DNA of 64,000 bases from Fasciola hepatica (GCA_948099385.1 CANUEZ040000168.1:2171501-2235500), one strand, 5' to 3'; numbered from the stretch's first letter, positions 45,300 to 58,275 are shown. Program-made: numbers and translations. The notes: a model not told the origin generated them from the letters alone.

Positions 45300-45700
45300 A
45301 GATGTCAAGTCGAAAGTAATTCCTGACGCTGCCCTGGAGTTTCGAATTCCTGTTTTGGCTATTGATAATGATGGTAGTAGTTAGATGTAGAGTTCTTCAT
45401 CTGTCACCTGATAAAAGCCGTTAGCTTATCCCCCTAGAAACTGCGATCAGCGATATCGATTTTTACGAACCGACTTCCAGATGAAGTGGTTAACACAGAG
45501 GTGACTATTGAAAGATATCGAAGTATTATGACGATCCTCCTAGTGGTATTATGAGTGTGAGCTCGCCTATTGGGAATAAACTGTTTTTGTTGGTTAAGAT
45601 GGTAACTGTGTCCTCGGAGCACCCGAGTCAAAAGGCATTTCATGGGACGCCCACAGATAAGTCCAGAAGTGGCCGTCAGGCCATGAATATGGTCGCTTGG
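45300..45700 (-). repeat. dispersed repeat G, copy 4
   Basis: The reverse complement of 45,300-45,425 matches 25,012-25,150 (CTAACGG, TCTAACTACTACC, AATTCGAAACTCCAGGG). The plus-strand text GCCTATTGGGAATAAACTGT near 45,571 matches 52,100-52,130 (CCTACTGCAAATAAACTGGT). A minus 91-codon frame over it is not considered a gene. Confidence 0.5.
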
Positions 45701-48700
45701 ATTTAACACATTTTTGTTGTCAACCGCAGTCTGTGCGTAAGCTTGCTTACTGTCTGGGCCATAACTTTGGTGACACTTCTCACCAATCGAATTCTACTTT
45801 TTACTACTGAAAGAACTGCCAGTAACCAAAATTCAGGTAACCGTGTATTAGAAGAGAGATTCAATGACGCATACTGGTGACACCATTGCTTACTAATCTT
45901 GGCTGCCACGATTACCTTCGAAAAGGACAAACAAATGTGTTCACAAGTACCCTAGACTCTCTGGGCATGTTTAAAGTCACAACTTGCTGCTAGAATTCTC
46001 ATTAATAGGCAAAACGGTGTAACAACCGCAAAGTAATTACGAAGTCATCATTCCAGCTTCTCGTGCCATCATTACATTGCGATTCATTATTTTATTAGTC
46101 AGTAGCAAATTCAACTAATTATCGAGAATAAGTGGGGAAAGTGTGAGGCTGTTTCCTTTTCCTTTTTAAGGACAGTCACTTTAGGTAGAAAAGAAAGCAC
46201 CTTATACCAGGCTCAATCGAAAATCAGCTCAGAACGGCTTAGACATGCTTATGCACACCAAAAGCACACGTTTCTTATATTCAGCACTTTTGCTAGTACC
46301 TACCTTTTATTCGACTGATTCACTTGCGGATCGGATGGTTTTATGTGTCTAACAAATAATTATCATCAATCGCACAATGGCTGTTACGAGGGTAACGTAA
46401 AGACTACGGACCAGTGGGCTTGCTCCTTCTCCTAGTCATGCTGACAATGTCAGCTCTCTCAATCACGAAAACCAAAATTTTCTCAGAATTAATTTGCGTA
46501 CTGTTTAGTATTACAGTAGTCAGCTTGAGAATTCGGTGGACTTTTTGAACAAGCAGCACGGCTTTTGGTGTCACATGTAGAGAGGATAAGACTGTCAAGA
46601 AGCAGATATTGCCGGTGACGGAATATTGAACCTGTCCAGTTTTCATCATCTGCTTTCATCTGCTGTGGCGCTTCTTCATTTCATGTAGAAGTGAGACTTT
46701 ACTTTTTAGACTAACAGGCAATTACCAATTGAATGGACCTGCATACGGTATTCACGTTCACGTCAACATTGAACTTCCGCGTAAGCATTCCATCTAACTA
46801 TTTCAGCTATTTTGTTAATGTTCTGAACCATCCTTCGAATTATCTCTTCATATTCACATATAAATAAACGGCTTATATAGGATCAGTGGAGATCATAACC
46901 AAAATTTTCCACAAAAATGCAATGGTTCGCTTATCATTCGTAAACGGCTCGTCTGGCTGGTTAGTCTGGTTTTAACCTGATTGGTTGACTTAACTCCGGT
47001 CGGTTCAGATAACGGTTGATGAGTGATTAATCCATCTCTCCACTTTGCTAACTCCAATCCTATCCTCGATTCTAGACAAGCGATGATGTGCTGTATTCTA
47101 ACCAAACCCTCAATCCTCTTCTCTGGGTCCAATTTTGTCCTCTTTTTTGGACGGCCAAAGACTTGCTGTCTGCTAAACGAACCAGGCTGTATATAGGCGA
47201 TGTGTCTGCCAGTAGCCTCAAAGTCAGGAATCAGTAGTGGCAATACGCAAAACTCCCAACTCCTAAATGGGACTGGGACCCACTGTGTGCGCATGATGAT
47301 TGTGAGTATTTCCCACCGTGTAACATGGGGTTATCTTCTTTGACTCTCAGCTACTTACTCCCCATCAACAGCATGACGTGGTCTAGCGCTCGCCTGTCAC
47401 ACAATTTGTCATCTGCGTTGTACTCGATTCACCGGACAGACTTCCTTTCATAATGCACCTAAGTAAAATGAAGGCTGTATAGACTATCCATAGATGTTGG
47501 CTATTTGAACAATTTTACCTTCATGCTTGAAGTTTCCCCAAAAGATTTAGTCACAACAACATATTACCACTAAATTTGCTATCTCGATTTATACTTCAGA
47601 ATTCGTTCGAGAACTGGAAAGTCGTAGTGATATGAATCATTATGTCACGTGGATCACCACGGAAGCGGTACTAAAGCGAATAATAAATGAGGTGAAAAAT
47701 TGTTCATTACATATCATTTTTCCTGTAGCGGTTAGGAAATAAGTAAGGAAGAGGCTATCCAGAGAATTGCTCAAATTCTGTAGTAGTCTTGAGATACCTA
47801 CCGTTGCTCGATGGTGGTGCTGGTTTGATCACGGCTTACAGTTCCTCTTAGGGCAGATTAGTGAAAACACAGCATCTTTCCAGGATGAACGGAACTATAC
47901 CATTTCATATTCAGGGTAGGCAGTTGCTACTTCGACTGAATCACATGTAACTCTATGTGAAGCCATTACGTTTTCCACAGACTTTAATATGCAAATCTCA
48001 TATCTTGTAGAACAGTTCAAAAATAATTGGTTTGGTAGATACAAGAGTGATTACATGAATGCCTCGAAATAAAACTGATATCTTCCCATGATAATATGGA
48101 ACATATAATTCATGCACACATTTTACACAATGAGAAGATCAGCGATTAACGTCACTCCTACGCACTAAATAGATTCATCTCCGTGTAACTGTATGGTGCG
48201 CGGAGTATACTGATCATTCGGTAAGCTGAGTGAAGTGGGGATGAAGATATATTCAAAATACTAGGAAGAGCAATGGGAAATATCACCCTATTCTGATAAC
48301 TCACAAAGTCTTCAGAATTACCAAGCTAATGGCTGCAGGTAACTGACTAGAACGCAGCCAAAGTGCTCAGGTAGCCAGAGGATCAATGTAGGTGCAGTGC
48401 GATTGGGAAAACGGACTGTATGAGCGATTTTACATGTTCCGCAGACTTGACTTGTTTGGCCGCCCAAATGCAAATGTCCTCAACCGTCTTGCTTTCTTTA
48501 TTACAGTATGAGTCATGTGAACAGTCGCCCTCTTTTACCTGCCACTTTTCCCGTTCTCAGCTGAAAGCACTCATGAGTTCACATCCAAATCCACATGGGT
48601 CACAAAGAATGAAATTGAAATTGTCTACCTGATAAAAGGGATGGATTTGCACAGTAAAAGAAAACCAATTACTTATGTGCTAGAAAAGACGGATAGTCGT

Positions 48701-49099
48701 CAAAACTTGCAGAATCATTGGAAAAAGCGTCAGGGAGTTGAGTTTGGTAGCAGGGTTTGAAAAAGTAATTTTTCCGGTGAACTCGTTACGGACAAGAGCT
48801 CAGCTAACGGTGAGAATCCCTCAGCTATTTTGGGTGATGAGATTAATATTGGAATAGATGCCTAGAAACTTAACCAAAAGTTTGCTATGCACGGAGCGAA
48901 TTCTTGATGGTTAACACGGATACACCAAGGAAAATACCATCATTTGAACCTATCGTACGAAATATAGTCGACGCACACAAGCTTGAGAGAAAATCTCAGC
49001 GTGCAGTGTGGTTACAGGGGCACCGTAGTTCCGTCTAATGACCTTCCATCGATAAAACCCGTTAAAGCGAATAATCTCTGTAGAACTATGGTGTTCATC
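45701..49099. other. unassigned DNA including a 133-codon minus frame
   Basis: The frame 46,893-47,294 (minus, 133 codons) has a basic, hydrophilic middle (FGRPKKRTKLDPEKRIEGLV) and no match I recognise. Because no transposon motif is near, it is the best candidate in the window for an unrecognised exon, but evidence is weak. The rest is anonymous. Confidence 0.3.
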
Positions 49100-49790
49100 G
49101 AAATCATGAACCTCGCCTGAGGAGTTTGACAACAAGCAAACGTGCGAATCTTAATGCCTACTTTGCTGTTCACCGAAGGGTATGCAAAACTGCAAGTGAA
49201 TCATGCGTGAATCAAAGAGGCTTCCACCCTGGTTGGCGATGCGTCGATCAGATATTTACTCTACAGAGTTTTAGAGTAGTTGTAAAAATTTCAACAACCG
49301 ACTGCAGTCTGTTTTATTGATTTTCGGATCATCTTTGACTCAGTCTATGGAGACTCATCATGGACTATCTACAAGCCGATGGAATGTCCAGTAAGCTTGT
49401 CAGTCTAAGGAAGGCACATTATTCTGGTAAGTTACAAGAATATCTATCTGAGTGGGAAAAAGGTGAATTCTTTCGCAATTCCGGCGTTAGACAGAGCTGT
49501 CTTTTGTCATAAGTGCTTTTTATATTACGGCATCAACTGCTTAATGAGGCCAGACAATTTCCCATTGCTCTGCTGTCCATTTAGGCCCCGAACCTTTTCA
49601 CCCCGATGTGCAGTTCGCGGACGACACCGCCAACAAACCGACCGCCTAAAAACCCCTGCTGAGTTGCGTAGCTATCTTCGCAAAAGTCATTTATTTTGTG
49701 CCATTTCACTATTGGTAGGAAGAAAGCTTCTTTGCTTCCAGACAAACTCGGTTTATTAGTTGAGAAGTGGATACGTACTTCTTGCACTTC
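49100..49790 (+). mobile_element. non-LTR retrotransposon RT relic (RTE-like)
   Basis: Across several frames: NQRGFHPGWRCVDQIFTL at 49,211-49,265 (usual GFRPGRGCVDQIFTLRQ), FDSVYG near 49,337, YLQADGMSSKLVSL, SGVRQSCLLS near 49,483, and VQFADDTAN with FADD at 49,614-49,625. Motif order and spacing fit an RTE-type RT. Heavily broken. Confidence 0.7.
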
Positions 49791-51344
49791 CCATGAACTA
49801 CCGTAATGGCGCTAGTATGCTAGGAAAGACAGACTGTATGTTGGTCACCAGTCAACCAGTACTCTCATATTTCCCCCTTCTTTGATAACTGCAGTCGCTT
49901 CTAGTTCCTTTGCGTTTATGTGAAGTGTTTCCCCTAAACAGGATGTCAGAACTTTTCGTCTATACGCTTATTTTATTTACAAAATTCTCATAGTTCACTG
50001 AGATAAACTTCAGCTCTTGAATGGTATCAAGTCCCAGTATTGGGTACTATTTGTCCTCTGTCAACAATAATTTGATTTTCTCTCACCATATTAGAGTTCA
50101 AAAGTACTACTATGAACCAGTTTATTTCCCATAAATTCCGATGGTCATCCTAGAGGCCTCATCTCGGGCGAGTATCGCAGACAGTGAAAGAATATCACTG
50201 GGGTTTGAACGCATTTCAATAACTGGTTGGAGTTCAATAAAAAAGGAAGGCCCCATCACCACCCAAAAAACCACTGCCAGTGACTCTATCCTCTAACAAC
50301 TGATGGATATTATCTCCAACGGCTGGACTATGACGAAAGATAAGCTGACGGTGCATCTGGCTTACGTCTTCTTCGAAATTCTCGTATTCCTGTTTTTAGA
50401 CAACGGATTGATATCGAAGGAAGACGGGTTTGTCGTTCTAGAACAGATTTCGGGCGAGCCGAAGAGACTGCCTTCGACACATCGCGGGTTGTAAAAAATT
50501 ATTGAGATGGGATATGAAAATTCAGCGTGCCATGTCAAAAACTTTAAATTGGTTTGGTTCAGATCCCATACTATCCATCGCGATTTTCATCCTCTATTTA
50601 ACAAACAGTTCTTTTGTTTCCTATGCTCTCAGGCCACTAGTTTCCATGCGAACCATCACCCCCTAGAATCCTATTGCATCACACAATTTTAGCCTTTTTT
50701 CTATGACAAATGTTGATTGATCTTTCTGGGATCCATTTGCCGGCCTTATACATTCGTATCAAAATCTGATTCCTAACAGATTTTATCGCTTACATCACCC
50801 TTCTCTCCAGCTGTTTCTCTATATGCACTGACCCACTGGTATCCAAGACCCGCTCTGTTATGACATCATAATCGCCTGAGGAGCCTAACTAGACCCCACT
50901 CTCTTTCTCTCTCCCTCTATCTGTTTATCTCTGGTAAGCTTATGTGAATGACTGGGCTTTGATCACCCCGCTATGGTCATGCCGTTTTCCCATAGTCATG
51001 CCATTGCGATTTTCCTCCACCGCACTAGTGTGTGTTTTTTCTCTGGCACTTCTGTTCTGACTGTTGAGTGGTCATAATACTTTCCATAAATAAGGAATTT
51101 CTTTGTAAGCTACTTGGATAACTTCTGCATCGCCTTTTCAAGCGTTTCCTGTCTATTATACCTGGGATTTTTGAAGCTTTTTTGACTGTCTTGATTAGGC
51201 GGTCGGTTTCCTCACAATTTGAGGCACATTACTGTTATTGTTTGATAATGTGTCCTACAGTAAACGTAATAGAGTGAGCTTGTGTTTTTTGCCCTGGGAC
51301 TCAGGGTTCATTTATCTGCGAGTCATTCAGTAAAGGGACGACTA
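49791..51344. other. unassigned intergenic DNA
   Basis: Short frames only. CT-rich patch near 50,900-50,935. No gene recognised. Confidence 0.4.
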
Positions 51345-51597
51345 TCCGTTACAAGGAGTACATAGTTCTATTCGTCGAGCGTCTGAGTTTTTCTATTGGT
51401 CAGCAATGTCCAGTCAGATAAAAGACTACATTTCTAGATACCACCTATGTCGTACTCATGAGAATAGACAGCGGAAAGAAACCATATTGCTAAGGGAAAT
51501 ACAAGGCAGCCTTCCTGAGACATCTTTTTCATTTGGAAGTTCCAGCACTGGACCAAAAGTCCACATTAAATTCAGCTCAGTGACAAGGCCGAATTAG
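51345..51597 (+). pseudogene. Gypsy integrase zinc-binding fragment
   Basis: The frame SIRRASEFFYWSAMSSQIKD YISRYHLCRTHENRQRKETI matches the integrase H2C2 region of Ty3/Gypsy elements (R-R-A-x3-FYW-x-M, then C-x2-C). The second Cys pair is reduced to one Cys. No other pol domain lies nearby, so this is an isolated scrap separate from the 41-44 kb element. Confidence 0.65.
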
Positions 51598-51859
51598 TAG
51601 TGAAAGTAGAAAAAAGGTACCGGCTTTAGCAAAAGAATCCGATGATTTCTATCTGATGCTGTTGGAACAAAGAAACATCCCGAGAGTCATTGCTGAATAT
51701 TGTCCTCTACATAGCTTATTTGGAGATTTTGAAAGTTTCTACCTACAACTGGTGATCACTTGCGACAGAAACTACAAACCCAATATGAAATACAAGCCCA
51801 GATACAAAGAAGAAGGAACTCACATGATTTATAACGACCGTGGAATACAGTGCGTTCAC

Positions 51860-52190
51860 TACATCATTCCATGGGAGGTCGAATTTCTATATGTGCTACT
51901 GAAAACAATAGTAGTAGTTAGACTTTGACTTTTAATGACAAAAGTGCTTTGGATAGTCCGCTAGTAATGATGATGACAACCGATATCGTGATTTACTAAC
52001 TAAAGCTTCAAAAAACACTTCATTTTACTCCGCAGAGCTCGCGTAGACCTACCGAAGTACTCCTATGGCACTGTTAATGGTACATCCACCAATATGGGCA
52101 CACCTACTGCAAATAAACTGGTTCTGTTGGTCAATTATGAAGTGCCTTGCGTGAAAAGCCCGAATATAAACACAATTTAAGTAGTATTCG
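51860..52190 (-). repeat. dispersed repeat G, copy 5
   Basis: Shares ATTTCTATATGTGCTACTGA, GTAGTAGTTAGAC, GATATCGTGATTTACTAACT, GGTACATCCACCAATATGGG and AATAAACTGGTTCTGTTGGT with copies at 7.8 and 45.3-45.7 kb. Confidence 0.5.
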
Positions 52191-52834
52191 CTCGGTGGTA
52201 TATCATCCATTGGTACAACTCTTACCACTAAGCTGTTCGCGATTCAGTCATGTGTATTCACATTGGCCTCCCGAATTTTTTAGAACTTAAAGGATCTTAT
52301 TCCTTTATGACGCCTATTACCAGTTCTTTGATTGCTGCGGTTCACTGGTTCCTACTTCCCAGCAGCAAACTAACACGAATATCAAGACAATTATCAGAGT
52401 TGAAAATTACAAAGAAATCTATAAAAAATGACATCATTTTGAATGGTAAATTTTTGCAAATACAAGTGTCAATTCTTATGTCACGTAGTCATATCTTCCT
52501 GCTTATGATCACTGATTGGATAGAGCTAGTGGTCATGTAACCCACTGTAGAAACCCGATATGCCCCAAATGGACAAGTGTATTGGTCCTGCACTAGCAAA
52601 TAGTCATCGAAATCCACTATTGGGCAAAAGGTGGTTGTGCGTGTTGACGTTAGTAATTGTTTTTAATTGGTAATTGGCCTATTGTACGAGACTATAATCG
52701 GCAGCGCAGTCAGTCGCAGGAACAGAAGACGCGTACACAAGAGAAATAACAGTGCCCCGAGAGAGGAGGAAACCTACATGGACCCGAAAGAACTAGGGGC
52801 AACTGTCTTTAACGAGGAAGAGAGGACGCAAACG
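52191..52834. other. unassigned DNA
   Basis: A 96-codon plus frame (52,250-52,540) has no motif I recognise. A purine-rich stretch follows near 52,725-52,830. Confidence 0.35.
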
Positions 52835-53195
52835 TAGTGGCTGACACCGTCGATAGACAGCTTAACTCCGCCAGCAGACACCACCTCGTCGACTGTCAAG
52901 AATCGACGGTAAACTGGGGTTAGCGAGTCGGATCGATAACCCTATCAGCCAGTGACTAAATGGAGCTAAATTATGCAGTCAACTGTCAACATTCGTTTTC
53001 ACTGAACCGCGTGAAATCAATCAATCAGCTGCCAGCAGTTTTTTAACCGAACGGGGCTAAATCAGCCAATCTGGCTTACAATTAAAAGAGCCAGTCAGAA
53101 GCCAGGATATGGGAAACGTTCTGGACCAATGCTCTTCGTACGATGACTAGGCTGCGGTCATATGGCATCCCACATAAACTATATTTTGTGTGCCA
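52835..53195 (+). repeat. dispersed repeat A, copy 1
   Basis: Aligns along about 360 bases with 59,583-59,990, same orientation. Shared blocks include AATCAATCAATCAGCTGCCA, AAAAGAGCC, ATGGGAA, CATTCTGG or GTTCTGGACCA, GCTTCGCACCATG or GCTCTTCGTACGATG, and CACATAAA. Class unknown; no ORF. Copy 1 immediately precedes a PLE relic. Confidence 0.6.
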
Positions 53196-53205
53196 ATGAC
53201 ACAAG

Positions 53206-53570
53206 ATGACTCTAAAGCAAAGAAGTCTTTTTCTTAGAACTAGTGGAAGACTACAGAACACACGTCCTCCGTGCTTACCTATTCGTTTATTTGCTCATGT
53301 TCGGCAGGTTATGCAGGTAGAACGACATGGTAGTTGTCGCAGAAGACTAAACCTTACGAACCGACCTGTTAGACGACGGGAAACAGAAAAGTCATAACCA
53401 GTCCAGTTTTGGCTCATCTTGAGTGGTCCTGGATACTTGTTGAAATTAGTCTCTAAAGCCGCTCGAAGACAATAATTAGCATAGACAGAGGCTCTAACGA
53501 TCAGACTATTCAACCCACCTCTGTTCTCAAAAACAATTCGCAAAGTCATTAGACGTACGTTGGCCACGAT
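53206..53570 (+). pseudogene. PLE relic: GIY-YIG endonuclease and C-terminal tail
   Basis: Plus strand with a frameshift: TYSFICSCSAGYAGRTTW, then a stop, then LSQK near 53,279-53,350. This is the C-S-C-x-x-GY-x-G-R-T-T pattern of the PLE endonuclease. Further on VLAHLEWSWILVEIS (usual SHL...VEIS/VNVAEAF) and EALTIRLFNPPLFSK near 53,490, equal to the AEAVSIRLHDSPLFAQK tail of the 57.5-kb copy. No RT upstream. Confidence 0.65.
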
Positions 53571-55077
53571 CCGAAACCAACACTTGAACTCAGTGCTGTG
53601 CAGATCTGTTGGTTGAGACCGAAAGTGGATTATCCCTAAATTTATACCCATGGTCTCACTGGTCCCTTCCGAATCGTGAAACAACAATAATTACTGCTCC
53701 TTTTTTTCCAAACATAATACTCATTTTCGTGACTATCCAATCACAAATTGATACAAATTTTGTTTGTAACTTGTGCTTTTCTACCCTATAAATGTAACTG
53801 TTTCATCCACAAGGATGATTATACCTATATAAGCGTGCTCCCTATTAGTATCTTCTCCACGCATTAACTTTGCTATATTCGATGACTAAATACCAATTAC
53901 CGGTTTGACCTTGTTTTGGTCAACCTTCTTTGTACCGCAACACGTGTAGCTCAGCTAAAGCTTTTGTACGTCCACGGGTAGATCGTACCATACCACTATT
54001 GTATCGCACTGCCTCATTGATTCTTGTTTACTCATGAGGCTTTGTTTTTTCATCAGTAAAATATACTGCATCACTTTTGGGGAGGAAATAAGCGAAACAT
54101 ATGGTTATTCCCTTGAATTCTCGTTGGTGTCTTTGGTGGCTCGTATCCCATATCGTGCGTATGACCTAGAGTAAGACTCAGTGACCATCAGCCCTGTAGA
54201 TTGGGTAAGTGAGACAGTACAGGTATTTATTTTGCTTGGCGCATCCGGTAAGACACCAACTTGTCATCGAAATTTTTGATAGACCTTGTACCCAATTTTC
54301 CTTTAAGTTTGTATCCCGAATCCTAAAATGGACAGGTTATTGGGCATCTTTGATCCGTCTTCTACAAGCGAAAAGCCACATTCAGCACCCACCAATGGGC
54401 AACTGATTTAATGTTAACTTATGCGATGCAGTGTGCGAAGTGCTGCCTTCAATGACAGTTCACATTTTTCTACAAGAGAGCTCGGAAGGAGTTTGGGTGG
54501 AATGGGGGTCGAAAAGAGCACGTCGTTCACTTGACCTCATATCGGTTGCTCGGTAGTCAAGCCAAACTGCTGGTATTATGTTGGCATCCATGTGTTTCGT
54601 GTGTCATTCGCTTATGAAACCAATTGGAAGAGGGCTTTCAGGAGTCGGTATTTTTATAGGAGCGGAACAAGAACTGTTTTCATCGAGCGATTGATCGATC
54701 AATAGCAGCTTTCCAAAGCGAGTGTGTGTGCGCGCGTAAATGCATGCGTGATGTGATACGAACAGTGTGCTTCTAAAGACGAGCATGTGTATTGCTTCGA
54801 GTTCATATCGGGTTGATTATGCTAATCTCAAATAATCGAAGTCTTCAGACGGGGTTTGAACATCCGTAAGAGTCATCGGAAAAGTCACTCTCAGGAAGAT
54901 AGCCTGGCACCCGGTAGGATGATAATGGTGATGAGGAGCGAACGATTTGCGAGTCGCATCAAAACTAATTATGGGCGGAATCTCGATAAAACACCGTGCG
55001 GTGTGATTTGACCAGCCTATCCTGTAGTCCAGTCGGTAGGAGTCAAGCGGTCTGAAAGTGTGAATAGCTTTGCTCGA

Positions 55078-55122
<45 letters not shown>

Positions 55123-55659
55123 CTCGAGTTCCACTCAAACTGACGACAAATATACATTCGTGGCGTCTACAATGTCGCCTGAGCTCATATTTGATGCAAA
55201 TGTTACGTGTCCATTTCACTCTGACTTTGGTTACGTCAATATGCTCTGCTCAAATAGTCGAGTTTCTCGATCATGATGTGCGAGGTGGTCTCATTGTAAT
55301 CCAGATCGATTGCAACTATAAATAAACCAGGTTAGTCGGGAAAGTCTTCACTCACTCCGTAAACCTAGTCGAGATTTACCTCAACTCATTAAGTTTACGG
55401 TTTCGTTTCTTGACTATTTGACCCGAGCTAATGACATGTATGCATCACACTTGTTTGAATTGCAATTGGATTTTTTTAGACGTCATACCAATCTTCTTGA
55501 TCAACAAATTGGTTGACTAACTAAAATATCGTCGGTCAAGCATGGCACACGTGTGGGTCAAAAACTGGGGAAGGAGGTGTGGGCACCACGAGATGACTGG
55601 ATGCCAAAGAGTGTGTTTGGATATCACCTACGAATCAAACTGTTTTTTATTGTATACTT
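53571..55659. other. unassigned intergenic DNA
   Basis: Short frames only. Contains the (TG)n tract at 55,081-55,121. Confidence 0.4.
55081..55121. repeat. (TG)n microsatellite
   Basis: About 20 TG units; explains the Cys-Val and Thr-His repeat frames on the two strands. Confidence 0.97.
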
Positions 55660-55860
55660 GCACATGGATCTAGTAGAAGGCTCACTGCATTACTGAGGGT
55701 AAACGGTAGTCTGACCTTGGGGCTAGCAGCGGTGACCACATAAGGTGTGCTAACGAGCCGGGTGATAGTGGATAACTGTCTACCACCACAGTGACAAGCA
55801 ATGGCGCGATTGGAACCTCCTATCTCTGGAGTGGTATGCAAAAGTTCTCAACCCCCGGAA
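55660..55860 (-). mobile_element. tRNA-derived SINE family D, copy 3
   Basis: On the minus strand the head CCACTCCAGAGATAGGAGGT precedes a B-box-like GGTTCCAATCG. Then GTGGTGGTAGACAGTTATCC and ACTATC follow, matching the body of the 44.5-kb copy. Confidence 0.6.
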
Positions 55861-57436
55861 TGCTACCGGTTGCATGGACGGCAATAGATTTTTCTGACTG
55901 AGTGCAGTATTCGGTGTTTTGGCTACTGTCATGTGTTGATCTTCGGGTCGGATTCTATCAAGAGGGTCTACTACCCGTTTGTCAGTTCCTAGAGCTCATC
56001 TTTGACTTAGTACGTCTTGGGTAATGTCTCTTTAGGCGTGGTAAGACAGGCTTACTGTGATCTAACATGTGCTTTCTTATTCATCAATACCCCATGAATA
56101 GCAATCACTGATGTGCAAAAGAAAACAGCTGTCAGCATACCCTATCATCCTTAAGGTTGATAAGAATGTCAGACAGTAACCATGCGCCGAGCTGATCGAA
56201 AATCTGAGGCTAACTGTGATATCCGGATTAAACCCCTTAATCGGTATGTAATGAAGTGACTCAGACACGGACTATTGAATAACCGTAAATAGGAGACATC
56301 CGGAAATATGAAAGTATTAAATTTTTAGACATTTTTCCAAGGAATTGGGACACTAAAGTTTTGCATAGTTGCAAATTAACAGAGGGGCTGTCATCTGTGC
56401 GCCAAAGATGCACCGTGGACTTTTGCGACCTAAGCTCCAAGCTGAGAAATGAAGAACTGGTGCGAAATTTTACTTTCAAGAAGACAAGCTGGAGACAGGC
56501 GAACAACCATTTGCCACGAACCCTATACGTGTTCTTACAGTTCATATTGGGCAAGATAACTACATTATTCGTTGACTATGGGCGGCGTTAAAGGTCATTG
56601 TCATAGCGTTGCAAAATGGAAGGAACGGTTACTGCTGTCTGGGAATGACGATGAGAGTTCGACTCTTACCATCACATGTGATCATAGAAGATGGGTTCTT
56701 GGAATTCATTCGACCATCTATGGCTTCTGGTCTTGACCACGGTGGCAGAAGAGCTCAAACTAGTCTCTTTGGTGCACATATCTCTAGGCCCAGTAGGTGG
56801 ATGGAGGTTGTCTGTACCAAACATAGGTTGCCAAGTCCGACTGGCTAGGTGGGATACAATTTCCGGTTCGACTATGTAACCACAAACTACTAAATGGCCC
56901 AGGATGGAGTTTGTAATGGCACCAGTCTTCCCTTATCTCATTCATCTTAGGTAGTGTTCTTCGATGCCTTGAAACAGTCATGCCACCTATGTAGACAGTG
57001 TCACTTTCGCCCCCGAACGAGTGACTAATCTTGGAGGAGGTCCTCTCAGGCAGTCTGTATTTTACTTGCACGTGGATCATCGAAGAGATGTAGATAGGGA
57101 ACATCTCGGTCTCGCGACTAAAGGCCAATGCATCCTATTTTCGTTTTACCCAAATGAAGTGTAAGAACACTTATAGGACTAATTGAAAACAACTGGTTGC
57201 TCCCTAGTGTGTAGTTCTCAATGTGACCGTGACCGTGGGACTTTTACTTTTATGAATAATTTAGTACTTGTCACCAATGATAAACTGTATGCAGATTATT
57301 CACAATGTGATGCGACTGTATCAGGGTGATCTAATTACCTGACTTCGGATGTACGTGATGGGTTGAGGCTGCCACCAATCCGCACTAGCCTTAGCATCGA
57401 ACACTCCAGCCTCCAGGTTGAAGTCGACAGATTTGG
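55861..57436. other. unassigned DNA
   Basis: A 114-codon minus frame at 56,784-57,128 lacks known motifs. Nothing further can be supported. Confidence 0.35.
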
Positions 57437-58275
57437 AGAACACAGTTTGGCGAACAAGCCCGTTTTCAGCGATTCATAATCATGTCATTACATCACAATA
57501 TATAACGATAAGTCAAAAGGTTGAACCAATTAGATGAGGGGGAAGTGATAAAAATTAATAGTGGAAGGGAGTGGAAGGGGGGGGTGGAGGGGAGGGGAAA
57601 GATAGCAATTGTAATCCGGGTTCAAATCAAAACCGGATGTGTATTGTTTTTCTTGTGTGTTTTCAGTTTTGATCTGGTCTATGGCCTGTTGTAGGGTGGA
57701 GGGAGGGTCAGGGAAGCTTAAGGGTACATACAATTGTTTTTGAGCAAATAGAGGGGAGTCGTGGAGGCGGATGCTGACGGCCTCAGCTGTGGCTAGTATA
57801 CGACACTTTGCTGGTCTTGATTGACGACCCCGAATCTTATACAGCGCACGGAAGGCCTCAGCCACGTTTACTGTGAGATCAGTCTGGGAAAGGTGTGAAA
57901 CGAAAGCGCTAGTGAGTGACTTAACTGGTCCAGTGTTCAACCATGCAGGATGGTGTTCGCGGGTGCTTTCAGACAAACGCCTGGTTGTGCGGCCGATATA
58001 CGTTGTTCCACAGGAACAAGTGAATGAATAAACACAAAATGAGGCTGCAGAATCAGGCACTTTGTCTTTCAACCGTAAAAGCAATACCGGCCGGGATTCG
58101 AACAAAACCCGGAGCTTAGTTGCGTAGAACGTTTTGCTGATTACCCCTGACAATCTTCTCTGCACAATTTCTGCCAACGTATCATCCCTGAATGGCAAGG
58201 AGATGTATATCGGCTCAATCAGCCGGTCGGTACACAGAAAGGCAACGGGAATGGTCAGTACATTCACTTCCACAG
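57437..58275 (-). mobile_element. Penelope-like element 3' part, minus strand (PLE-g1)
   Basis: A 5'-truncated PLE with an uninterrupted linker, endonuclease and C-terminal tail, followed by a 3' UTR down to 57,437. The last ~415 bases (57,437-57,852) are repeated in inverted orientation at 58,474-58,875. The RT is absent. Confidence 0.85.
57530..58273 (-). CDS. PLE linker plus GIY-YIG endonuclease, 247-codon partial ORF
   Basis: The longest open frame in the window. Residues 21-45 are the PLE linker (PIYISLPFRDDTLAEIVQRR). Residues 80-104 hold the endonuclease core FCVYSFTCSCGTTYIGRTTR with Cys80, Cys86 and Cys88. REHHPAWLN follows at 105-113. Residues 156-177 (AKCRILATAEAVSIRLHDSP) contain the Glu expected in the catalytic helix. 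A Pro-rich C-terminus (LHPPLPLPSTINF) ends it. In an active PLE this domain cuts DNA to prime reverse transcription; here there is no RT. The annotated Met is only the first Met after truncation. Confidence 0.8.
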   Translation of the reverse strand: MEVNVLTIPVAFLCTDRLIEPIYISLPFRDDTLAEIVQRRLSGVISKTFYATKLRVLFESRPVLLLRLKDKVPDSAASFCVYSFTCSCGTTYIGRTTRRLSESTREHHPAWLNTGPVKSLTSAFVSHLSQTDLTVNVAEAFRALYKIRGRQSRPAKCRILATAEAVSIRLHDSPLFAQKQLYVPLSFPDPPSTLQQAIDQIKTENTQEKQYTSGFDLNPDYNCYLSPPLHPPLPLPSTINFYHFPLI

